Shown here in pieces: positions 1-5,009 of a stretch of 5,009 nt of DNA. Below the pieces are notes generated by a model. It saw nothing but the letters and a program-made list of their open reading frames with translations, did no database searches and was not told the DNA's origin. Positions within the stretch are counted from its first letter, which is position 1; every line of letters starts with the position of its first letter. Source of the DNA: an uncultured Mucispirillum sp. (GTDB lineage: Bacteria; Chrysiogenota; Deferribacteres; Deferribacterales; Mucispirillaceae); the NCBI GenBank assembly GCA_947177675.1, contig CAMWVK010000164.1:1-5009 (forward strand). Direction: 5' to 3'. The translations under genes were made by a program, and so were the position numbers.

Positions 1-20
1 TATTTAAATATCAATGTGTA

Positions 21-197
21 TTACTTCATAGTATGCAGAGCACCAGCTTTTGTTATCGGTCTTGTTTTATTACATACTATACAGTTTTTGGCTGGCGTAT
101 TACTCCAGCTGTCTGGCGTAACATACGCATCACCAACATAAGTATAAGCAGGCAGAGCGAAAAACAGGGAAAATATTATATAATATAATTTTTTCAA
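21..197 (-). CDS. Small exported CxxC protein, 58 aa, TTG start
   Basis: I do not recognise this gene. Seen: a TTG codon (195-197) lies 5 nt after a perfect AGGAGG Shine-Dalgarno (203-208) and opens a frame of 58 codons ending in TAA at 21-23. No in-frame ATG exists except the penultimate codon, so TTG is the only plausible start. Residues 2-3 are Lys-Lys, 4-15 a hydrophobic core rich in Ile, Phe, Tyr and Leu, and 16-24 a polar c-region: a Sec-type signal peptide or membrane anchor with no clear cleavage site. The mature part has one Trp (31) and a single CxxC pair, Cys39-Ile-Val-Cys42, followed by Asn43, then His55 near the C terminus. It lies 59 bp downstream of dmsB on the same strand, so co-transcription is likely. 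Inference: a periplasmic redox, metal-binding or thiol protein serving the reductase. A degenerate c-type heme site (CxxCN rather than CxxCH) or a short structural disulfide are alternatives. The gene call rests on signal peptide plus Shine-Dalgarno. Confidence 0.65.
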   Translation of the reverse strand: MKKLYYIIFSLFFALPAYTYVGDAYVTPDSWSNTPAKNCIVCNKTRPITKAGALHTMK

Positions 198-202
198 AAT
201 AT

Positions 203-208
203 CCTCCT
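203..208 (-). promoter_or_regulatory. Shine-Dalgarno that decides the TTG start
   Basis: On the minus strand this reads AGGAGG, complementary to the 16S rRNA anti-SD core, and is separated from TTG (197-195) by 5 nt. It is the strongest ribosome-binding site in the window and the main reason to believe the non-ATG start of the small exported protein. Its first four bases are also the right arm of the 205-219 palindrome, so folding of that palindrome in the mRNA would partly occlude it. Confidence 0.75.
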
Positions 209-219
209 AATAATTAGGA
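205..219 (-). repeat. Perfect 7-1-7 palindrome overlapping an SD
   Basis: The sequence TCCTAAT-A-ATTAGGA is an uninterrupted inverted repeat with 7-base arms around one central base. On the minus-strand transcript the right arm runs into the AGGAGG ribosome-binding site of the small exported gene. The one-base centre cannot be a hairpin loop, so an RNA hairpin would have about 5-6 pairs and a 3-5 nt loop. It could be a weak translational gate or a dimeric-protein operator. Chance occurrence in such AT-rich DNA is possible. Confidence 0.4.
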
Positions 220-249
220 AACCAGCCGCATAATATTATACAGTTGGTT
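220..249 (-). other. Imperfect 30-nt hairpin after dmsB
   Basis: Read on the minus strand, this stretch pairs with itself about its centre. The outer AACCA/TGGTT arms give five pairs, followed by one A-C mismatch, then C-G, T-G wobble, G-C, T-G wobble and an ATAA/TTAT inner stem. The two wobbles would be A-C mismatches on the plus strand, so the structure favours the minus transcript, the direction of dmsAB and the small gene. No U-run follows, so it is not a clear intrinsic terminator. It may protect the 3' end of the dmsAB mRNA or attenuate read-through. The same stretch contains a perfect TATAAT on the minus strand (235-240), but no good -35 lies upstream, so a separate promoter for the small gene is only weakly supported. 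Confidence 0.4.
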
Positions 250-256
250 AATATAG

Positions 257-856
257 TTATTTCCTTTTAATATAAAAGTTTGGTAATGTATGTCCGCCAT
301 TGAAAATATCATCTGGAAATCCTTCCACTTCTAATGCAGGAACAGCATCTGGATAACGCTGTAAAATATATTCTTTTGGACCTGCATCAAGAGCTCTTTG
401 CGGACAGCTCATAACACATGATGGTTTATTATTATCTAATATTCTATCAAGGCAGAAAGTGCATTTTTGTGCAGGATGAGTTGTATTCCATGCAGGATTA
501 ACTGTTTCCTGAATATCATCTGCTATTTGGACTGCTCCATAAGGACATGCACTAATGCAAGACTGATCACCAGTGCATTTATTTCTGTCAACAACAACTA
601 TACCATCTTCTTCTCTTTTTGTTATAGCTTTGCTTGGACATGCTGCTACACATGCAGGATTATCACAATGGCCGCATGAAAATACTAGCGGTCTAAAAGT
701 TATGTTTGGATATGTTCCTGTTTCTTTTGTATCATAATCATATATTTTACGCCATTTTACTTTACCCGGCTTTACACTGTTCCAGTCTTTACATGAAACA
801 ACACATGTTCCACATTCTGAGCATCTTGTTTGGTCAAAATAAAAAATATATTGCAT
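257..856 (-). CDS. dmsB: DmsB-like four-cluster Fe-S subunit
   Basis: Electron-transfer subunit of a DMSO-reductase-type molybdoenzyme, expected to carry electrons through Fe-S clusters to the catalytic subunit. Four cysteine groups are visible: C12-C15-C18-C22; C61-C64-C69-C73 (with the x4 spacing usual for the second group); C94-[D97]-C100-C104 followed by Pro-Tyr-Gly-Ala; and C132-C135-C147-C151. The third group has Asp97 (codon 566-568) where DmsB proteins have Cys, giving CTGDQSC. The order, spacing and CPYGA sequence match DmsB of E. coli (about 205 aa), so the length is normal, and the C-terminal Leu-Pro-Asn stretch fits the family too. It has no signal peptide, as usual for a partner exported together with a Tat-targeted catalytic subunit. 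The ATG is 10 bp after dmsA stops, with an AAGGAGA ribosome-binding site, so translation is probably coupled. The family is certain; the physiological substrate is not. Confidence 0.93.
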   Translation of the reverse strand: MQYIFYFDQTRCSECGTCVVSCKDWNSVKPGKVKWRKIYDYDTKETGTYPNITFRPLVFSCGHCDNPACVAACPSKAITKREEDGIVVVDRNKCTGDQSCISACPYGAVQIADDIQETVNPAWNTTHPAQKCTFCLDRILDNNKPSCVMSCPQRALDAGPKEYILQRYPDAVPALEVEGFPDDIFNGGHTLPNFYIKRK

Positions 857-861
857 AATAT

Positions 862-868
862 TCTCCTT
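862..868 (-). promoter_or_regulatory. dmsB Shine-Dalgarno overlapping the dmsA stop
   Basis: AAGGAGA on the minus strand lies 5 nt before the dmsB ATG (854-856), and its first two bases are the last two of the dmsA TAA stop (867-869). Ribosomes ending on dmsA therefore sit on the dmsB initiation site. This supports the ATG at 856 and suggests coupled synthesis of the two subunits. Confidence 0.7.
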
Positions 869-3800
869 ACACTAATGATACACTTGTTACTTTTCGTATG
901 TTTATTCTCTGGTATGTTCCATACCCTGCACTTTGGCTTATGCGTGATGGTCTTTGAGTAGATAAACTGTTAGCTGAACCTGCCACATCTACATATAATG
1001 TTTCAGCTGTACCATCAGCAAACTGTATCTGGCAGTTTTTAAAGCTGGACCATGCACCTTCCCCCATATTTGTAACACCTTTTGGAAGTGCTTTTGTCGT
1101 TTTTGCATACATTAAGGCAGAAGCTCTTGGGGAAGTTACAAGTATAATATCACCATTTGCAATAGAAAGTGATGCAGCATCTTCTTCGCTGATATAAAGC
1201 GGCTCATATACACCAAGCTCACCAGCTGGCATTACACCTTGCCCTGCTGTGATTGTATTCTTACCATAATCACCTCTAAATGCAGAGTTGCCTTTACCGT
1301 CCTGTTTATATATTTCAGTTACAAGCGGGCTGTTATCTGCACAAGTATGAGCTCTAACAATAGAATGATGGTTGCTTAATACAAGCGGATAAGTTTCTTT
1401 TAATGCTGCAGGGTCTGGATGTTTCATTTTATTAATATCTGGATAGCCTTCGCCATAGTCACTTTGTTGTTTATTATCGCAGGCATGCAGACCTTCTATT
1501 AATGGGATATACATTGGTATAGGATATACAAACCTGCCTTTTTTCATATTTGCTTTAATTTGTGCATCTGTTCCTTGTTGCAGTGTAAATGTTTCATCAT
1601 AATTTGGTGTAGTAGGTATATCATCTGCATTATTAGTAAAATCGCATGATTTAGTATATATACCTTCAACAGCTATACCGTCTCTAAAAACTTTACCTAT
1701 GTGTTTTAACTCAATATCTGCATCAGCTAAATTATACCTTGCAGCATTATCATCAAAATTATACCACCTGCGTGCTTCGTAATCTTCCACCATAGCCTGA
1801 CAGTAAATTTCAAGTTTGCCAGATGTAGTCATTAATGCTCTGCCTGATGAGCCATTTGATTCAACACATGTTCTGTAATTTTTATAGGTAGAATTCACTG
1901 TTTCTTTACTTGTTTCTGCAAATTCTATGTAACCTTTTTTAATAAATTCTTCATAAGTTAAGCTTTCCTGACCATTTGCAACAGCATTATCATTAGCTAT
2001 TTTAAAAGCCTCCATCAGCAACTCTTTACCTGTTTTATTACCGATAATTTCTTTTTCATATTCAGGGTTATAATATTTCATTATACCTTCTGCAATTTCA
2101 TAATCTGTTTTACATTCACCCGGTGCATCTATAATTTTTGGTATTCCAATAAATGCACTTTTTGTATTTGTAAATGTATCCATTTCAAAAGGCATTGTGC
2201 AAGGCAGCACATAGTCTGCATATTGAGCAGATGGAGACATAAATATATCAAAAGAAACAAGTAAATCTACATTGCCCTGCTCTTTTATTTTTTCCATTGA
2301 AAACTTATTATCACCACACTGGTTTACAGGGTTACCACCACCCATAATGTATGTTTTTATTGGCGGGCAGTATTTAACAGCAGGGTCATTCCAAAAAGAT
2401 TTACCTGTGCCGCCATTTACTGCACTGTCTATCCACAAACCTATTTGTGCCTGCATTGTTTTTGGAATAGTTGGAAAAGATAGTTTACTACTATTATAAC
2501 GCCTGTAATTTATTATGTTGTCTTTTATATCATTATCAGCATCTGTAACTGTGCTGGATACTGCTGGTATTAAACTTCTAGCATTCGGAAGTTCTGAATA
2601 AGAATTCATATTCATATGAGTTGAGCCCCAGAACCTGCCTTCTGCACCCCAGCAGCCTAAAACTGCAGCTAATGAGTTTATTGCCCATGGTGCCTGCTCA
2701 CCTTCTACCGTTCTGTTTGAGCCCCAGCCTGTAAAAATACCAACTTTCTTATTTGTTGCAATAGTTTCTGCAAACTCTCTTATATCTGCAGCAGGTATGC
2801 CTGTTATCATTTCTGCCCATTCTGGTGTTTTTGGAATTTGTCCATATATAGGTACTCGTTTATTGTATAATTCATCTGCCTGACCTATTGGAGAGTTTTC
2901 TGATGAGTTAACATTATAACCAATAGTATCTGGATAGACAGATGGTGCATAATTTAACCCTTTTTCTACAAGTATTGTTTCGTCTCCTAAAATATAAGCA
3001 GAAAAAGATGTGCCGGGAGCTACTTTATAACCTGCTGGATTTGCTTTTATTCCTGATATTTCGCTGTAAAAATCATTTTCTGTTGGGTTTGGTAAATCAA
3101 AAAATCCATGAGTTGCTTTTTTAATAAAAGTAAAATCTAAATATCTGCCATTATTAATGTTGGCTTCTTCTAACTGTTTATGTATTAAATGATATAATAC
3201 AGCACAAACTAATGCTGCATCTGTTCCACCAGTTAACGGCAGATGTTTTGCTCCAAGCAGTTTTGATGTTCTTGTAACATAATGGTCAATCACAGTTATA
3301 GGAATACCCTGTTCTTTTGCCTGCAAAAGTAAATACATAGTATTTGTATCCATAATAGAATCAGCAGGATTAAACCCCCACAAAACTATATGCTGGCAGT
3401 TAAACATATCTATTTTTGCATTTGGCTCATTAATTAAATAACCAAAAGTAGAATAGTTTGTATATTTATCCACATGGTTTGTTGCAGGATAACTTTGTGC
3501 TGTTGGGTTATATGGAATACTGCCTGCAATACATTGAGCCATACGGCTTGTAAAATTATAACTTGCAAGTCCGTGAGTTGGACCGCCGCCAAAAGGAGCA
3601 AAAACAGTTCCTTTGCCATATTTTGATGAATTTGTTTTATAATATGTATCTGTTCCTGTATATGGCTTACTGATAGTTTCCCTTAATTTTTCTGCAATTT
3701 CTTTATATGCCTGCTCCCATGAAATACGCATAAAACCTGTAACATCACCCCTTTCTTTCGTTTGTTTTAATGGGTATATTAACCTGTCTGTTTTATATAT

Positions 3801-4142
3801 TTCACTTAATTTGCCTCTGCATTTTAAACATGCTCTCTTTTGCGGTTTAAGTCTTTCATCTCCATAGCTTTCTGGAGTTTCATCTGTTGTAAAACGCCTG
3901 ATAACTCCATTTTTCACATGGGCTTTTACTATACATTTACCGCCACAGTTATTACCTATTGTGCCTGCATAAATATCTTCAATAACTGGCATAATAACTG
4001 TATTATTTCCAGAATCACTGCTGCTTCCATAAATGATTTCTGCCCCACTATCCTTTGAACATGCACTTAAAGCCGATAATGCTCCTGCAGCACCTGCTGC
4101 CTTGATAAAGTTTCTTCTTGTCATATTCACTTGATTTTTCAT
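867..4142 (-). CDS. dmsA: DmsA-like molybdopterin reductase, Tat lipoprotein
   Basis: Catalytic subunit of a DMSO-reductase-family enzyme holding bis-MGD molybdenum and one N-terminal Fe-S cluster. The ATG at 4142 has GGAGG (4149-4153) 6 nt upstream; Met7 lacks such a site. Residues 8-14 are a twin-arginine motif (TRRNFIK), followed by a small-residue core and a lipobox, LSAC, at 25-28, so it is probably a Tat-exported lipoprotein acylated on Cys28. Cluster region: C66, C70, C105, C108. The MGD domains follow: WGFNPAD (255-261), a VIDHYVTRT stretch (284-292), GGTDAAL (305-311), SAYILGDE (381-388), GWGSNR (472-477), GGGNPVNQ (601-608), YADYVLP (641-647) and SGKLEIY (774-780). The C-terminal dinucleotide-binding domain has MGEGAW (1026-1031) and TQRPS (1062-1066). 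These follow E. coli DmsA closely in order, but the protein is about 280 residues longer. Ser217 is a possible Mo ligand by position. The substrate (DMSO, TMAO, methionine sulfoxide, another oxyanion) cannot be told from sequence. Confidence 0.92.
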   Translation of the reverse strand: MKNQVNMTRRNFIKAAGAAGALSALSACSKDSGAEIIYGSSSDSGNNTVIMPVIEDIYAGTIGNNCGGKCIVKAHVKNGVIRRFTTDETPESYGDERLKPQKRACLKCRGKLSEIYKTDRLIYPLKQTKERGDVTGFMRISWEQAYKEIAEKLRETISKPYTGTDTYYKTNSSKYGKGTVFAPFGGGPTHGLASYNFTSRMAQCIAGSIPYNPTAQSYPATNHVDKYTNYSTFGYLINEPNAKIDMFNCQHIVLWGFNPADSIMDTNTMYLLLQAKEQGIPITVIDHYVTRTSKLLGAKHLPLTGGTDAALVCAVLYHLIHKQLEEANINNGRYLDFTFIKKATHGFFDLPNPTENDFYSEISGIKANPAGYKVAPGTSFSAYILGDETILVEKGLNYAPSVYPDTIGYNVNSSENSPIGQADELYNKRVPIYGQIPKTPEWAEMITGIPAADIREFAETIATNKKVGIFTGWGSNRTVEGEQAPWAINSLAAVLGCWGAEGRFWGSTHMNMNSYSELPNARSLIPAVSSTVTDADNDIKDNIINYRRYNSSKLSFPTIPKTMQAQIGLWIDSAVNGGTGKSFWNDPAVKYCPPIKTYIMGGGNPVNQCGDNKFSMEKIKEQGNVDLLVSFDIFMSPSAQYADYVLPCTMPFEMDTFTNTKSAFIGIPKIIDAPGECKTDYEIAEGIMKYYNPEYEKEIIGNKTGKELLMEAFKIANDNAVANGQESLTYEEFIKKGYIEFAETSKETVNSTYKNYRTCVESNGSSGRALMTTSGKLEIYCQAMVEDYEARRWYNFDDNAARYNLADADIELKHIGKVFRDGIAVEGIYTKSCDFTNNADDIPTTPNYDETFTLQQGTDAQIKANMKKGRFVYPIPMYIPLIEGLHACDNKQQSDYGEGYPDINKMKHPDPAALKETYPLVLSNHHSIVRAHTCADNSPLVTEIYKQDGKGNSAFRGDYGKNTITAGQGVMPAGELGVYEPLYISEEDAASLSIANGDIILVTSPRASALMYAKTTKALPKGVTNMGEGAWSSFKNCQIQFADGTAETLYVDVAGSANSLSTQRPSRISQSAGYGTYQRINIRKVTSVSLV

Positions 4143-4193
4143 ACTTTTCCTCCCATATAATAATTAAAAATAATCCAAATTCCTTTGTTATCA

Positions 4194-4225
4194 ACAGCCA
4201 GTATATAAGAACAATACAGCCAGTA
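4194..4225. repeat. Tandem 10-bp direct repeat, 22-bp period; likely operator
   Basis: ACAGCCAGTA occurs exactly at 4194-4203 and again at 4216-4225, a start-to-start distance of 22 bp, about two helical turns, so both copies face the same side of the DNA. Each is GC-richer than the surrounding intergenic DNA. On the minus strand the copies cover the putative -10 and -35 areas of dmsA, and they lie just upstream of the putative -35 of the regulator gene. MocR-family proteins such as GabR and PdxR are known to bind direct repeats in divergent promoter regions, so this is the best candidate operator for the adjacent regulator. The repeat is observed; the binding is inferred. Confidence 0.7.
4200..4205 (-). 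promoter_or_regulatory. Putative -10 of the dmsAB promoter
   Basis: TATACT on the minus strand matches the sigma-70 -10 consensus at five of six positions and would start transcription near 4193, leaving a leader of about 50 nt. No good -35 hexamer lies 16-18 bp upstream (the region reads around AATTAC), as expected of an activator-dependent promoter. The two 10-bp repeats overlap the -10 and -35 positions. A second option, TTGATA (4188-4193) with TATTTT 16 nt further, would give a very short leader and a poor -10. Confidence 0.35.
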
Positions 4226-4226
4226 A

Positions 4227-4255
4227 TTGAATATCACTTAGTTATGATATATATT
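4227..4255 (+). promoter_or_regulatory. Putative promoter of the MocR-type gene
   Basis: TTGAAT (4227-4232) and TATATT (4250-4255) are separated by 17 bp, with four and five of six matches to the sigma-70 hexamers. Transcription would begin near 4262 with a leader of under 20 nt before the ATG at 4279. The -35 starts one base after the second 10-bp repeat, so a regulator bound there would touch both this promoter and that of dmsA, which fits autoregulation. AT-rich DNA produces such matches readily. Confidence 0.4.
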
Positions 4256-4278
4256 AATTACAGCAAGAGAAAATATGT

Positions 4279-5009
4279 ATGATGTCTAAATATCTTCAAG
4301 TAGCTTATGAAATAAAACAGCTTATAAAAACAGGCATTTATCCAGCTGATTACAGACTTTCTGAAAGAAAACTTGCTAAAGAGTATAATACCAGCAGGGC
4401 AACCATATCTAATGCACTGCAGATTTTAAAAGATGAAGGGTATATTATATCTGTTCCACAGTCTGGAAGCATTGTTGCAGATAGTAATATAGAAAAAAGT
4501 ATATGGGCACCATTCATTGATAAAAGTATGGGACTTACAAGTGATAACAGACATAAAGCAGCAATCAAATATTTATCTGAAAATAAAAAAATAAACTCAA
4601 CTTTTGGATTTCATAAATCTTTTGAGCCTTATAAACCATTAAAACAAGCTCTGGCTTCTTTAATTAAAAATGATAAATTTGATGAATATATGAACAAATA
4701 TGATATTAAAGGGCTTTACTCTCTGCGTAAAAATATTGCAAACCATTTAAAAAGATATAATATTAATGTATCTGAAGAAAATCTTGTTATTTTTAACGGA
4801 TATATAGAAGCTCTTTATACTATAACAATCGCACTTTTAAGCTATAATACAAATTTCTACTATATGAAAAATGATATGATAAAAAATATGTATATTTTCC
4901 AGTATGCAAAATTAAATATGTTTGAAATAGATTATGATATTAACGGCATAAAAGTATTATGTTTAAAAAATATATTAAAACCCGGCAGAAATATTTTATA
5001 CATTAATCC
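4279..5009 (+). CDS. GntR/MocR-type transcriptional regulator, 3' end missing
   Basis: Open from ATG 4279 to the window edge (243 complete codons), with no stop. Two ATGs stand in tandem (4279, 4282); AAGAGA (4265-4270) is a modest ribosome-binding site for either, and an in-frame TAA at 4255-4257 closes the frame upstream. Residues 5-67 form a GntR winged helix-turn-helix: LSERKLAKEY (27-36) and TSRATISNALQILKDEGYI (38-56) are the expected 'LPSER.LA' and recognition-helix motifs, with a PQSGSIV wing (60-66). After a linker, a region resembling a class I aminotransferase fold begins near 100. GLYSLRKNIANHL (145-157) matches the 'G...LR..IA..L' signature of MocR proteins, and VIFNGYIEAL (169-178) aligns with their cofactor-loop motif. 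The PLP lysine would lie beyond the window. It is divergent from dmsAB across a 136-bp region holding a tandem repeat, so it probably controls that operon and itself. The MocR assignment is good; the effector is unknown. Confidence 0.85.
   Translation, partial: MMSKYLQVAYEIKQLIKTGIYPADYRLSERKLAKEYNTSRATISNALQILKDEGYIISVPQSGSIVADSNIEKSIWAPFIDKSMGLTSDNRHKAAIKYLSENKKINSTFGFHKSFEPYKPLKQALASLIKNDKFDEYMNKYDIKGLYSLRKNIANHLKRYNINVSEENLVIFNGYIEALYTITIALLSYNTNFYYMKNDMIKNMYIFQYAKLNMFEIDYDINGIKVLCLKNILKPGRNILYIN

Noticed and set aside
66..83. c-type heme-binding site in the small exported protein
   Set aside because: The motif is CIVCN, not CxxCH; without the His ligand a standard covalent heme site cannot be called.
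220..256. Intrinsic terminator after dmsB
   Set aside because: The hairpin at 220-249 is real enough, but no U-run follows it on the minus transcript, so I list it as a hairpin only.
467..679. Plus-strand open frame of 70 codons
   Set aside because: It lies wholly antisense to dmsB; its Cys-rich look is the mirror of the Fe-S cysteine codons, and it has no credible ribosome-binding site.
2272..2499. Plus-strand open frame of 75 codons inside dmsA
   Set aside because: Antisense to well-conserved molybdopterin-domain sequence (GGGNPVNQ region); no family resemblance.
2942..3124. Plus-strand Leu/Phe-rich frame of 60 codons
   Set aside because: Antisense shadow of dmsA; the hydrophobicity follows from the AT-rich complement of Lys/Glu/Asn codons.
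3434..3619. Minus-strand hydrophobic frame of 61 codons in another phase of dmsA
   Set aside because: Overlaps the real dmsA frame on the same strand; no ribosome-binding site and no reason for recoding.
3840..4058. Plus-strand frame of 72 codons opposite the dmsA N terminus
   Set aside because: Antisense to the Fe-S motif and signal region, which are clearly coding on the minus strand.
4181..4194. Possible FNR/CRP-type site upstream of dmsA
   Set aside because: An ATCAA half-site is present (4190-4194), but the other half reads TCCTT instead of TTGAT; too weak for a call, although oxygen control would make biological sense.
4350..4568. Minus-strand hydrophobic frame of 72 codons
   Set aside because: Antisense to the winged-helix region of the MocR-type gene, which has recognisable GntR motifs on the plus strand.

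Overview
The window carries a molybdoenzyme module from a low-GC bacterium. A two-gene minus-strand operon encodes a DMSO-reductase-family catalytic subunit (DmsA-like, 1091 aa) and its four-cluster iron-sulfur subunit (DmsB-like, 199 aa). A short intergenic region separates it from a divergent plus-strand gene for a GntR/MocR-type regulator, cut by the right edge. At the left end, just downstream of dmsB, lies a small TTG-initiated gene for a 58-residue exported protein with one CxxC pair.

The composition is uniformly AT-rich, with AGA arginine codons and A/T-ending codons in every gene. The export signals (a twin-arginine motif joined to a lipobox in DmsA, a Sec-type signal in the small protein) and the respiratory enzyme suggest an anaerobically respiring, probably Gram-negative, host-associated bacterium. 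A low-GC member of the Deferribacterota such as Mucispirillum would fit, but this is a guess from composition and gene content, not an identification. Nothing points to mobile elements, RNA genes or CRISPR.

Layout: 21-197 (-) small CxxC protein; 198-256 intergenic with two hairpin-forming palindromes and a strong Shine-Dalgarno; 257-856 (-) dmsB; 867-4142 (-) dmsA; 4143-4278 divergent promoter region with a tandem 10-bp repeat; 4279-5009 (+) MocR-type regulator, 3' end missing.

How it may work: the DmsA-like protein is exported folded by Tat with its bis-MGD cofactor and bound DmsB-like partner, and reduces an S-oxide, N-oxide or other oxyanion at the cell envelope using electrons passed along the iron-sulfur chain. 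No DmsC-type membrane anchor follows dmsB within the window; the small exported CxxC protein is there instead. The divergent regulator probably controls the operon through two identical 10-bp repeats, 22 bp apart, that overlap the putative dmsA promoter.

The most unusual points are ligand changes in the electron-transfer chain: DmsB has Asp where one cluster Cys is expected, DmsA lacks the first Cys of its N-terminal cluster motif but has an extra Cys near the last one, and the regulator's PLP-binding motifs look eroded. Statements about E. coli DmsA, DmsB and NarH come from memory of those families and were not computed here.
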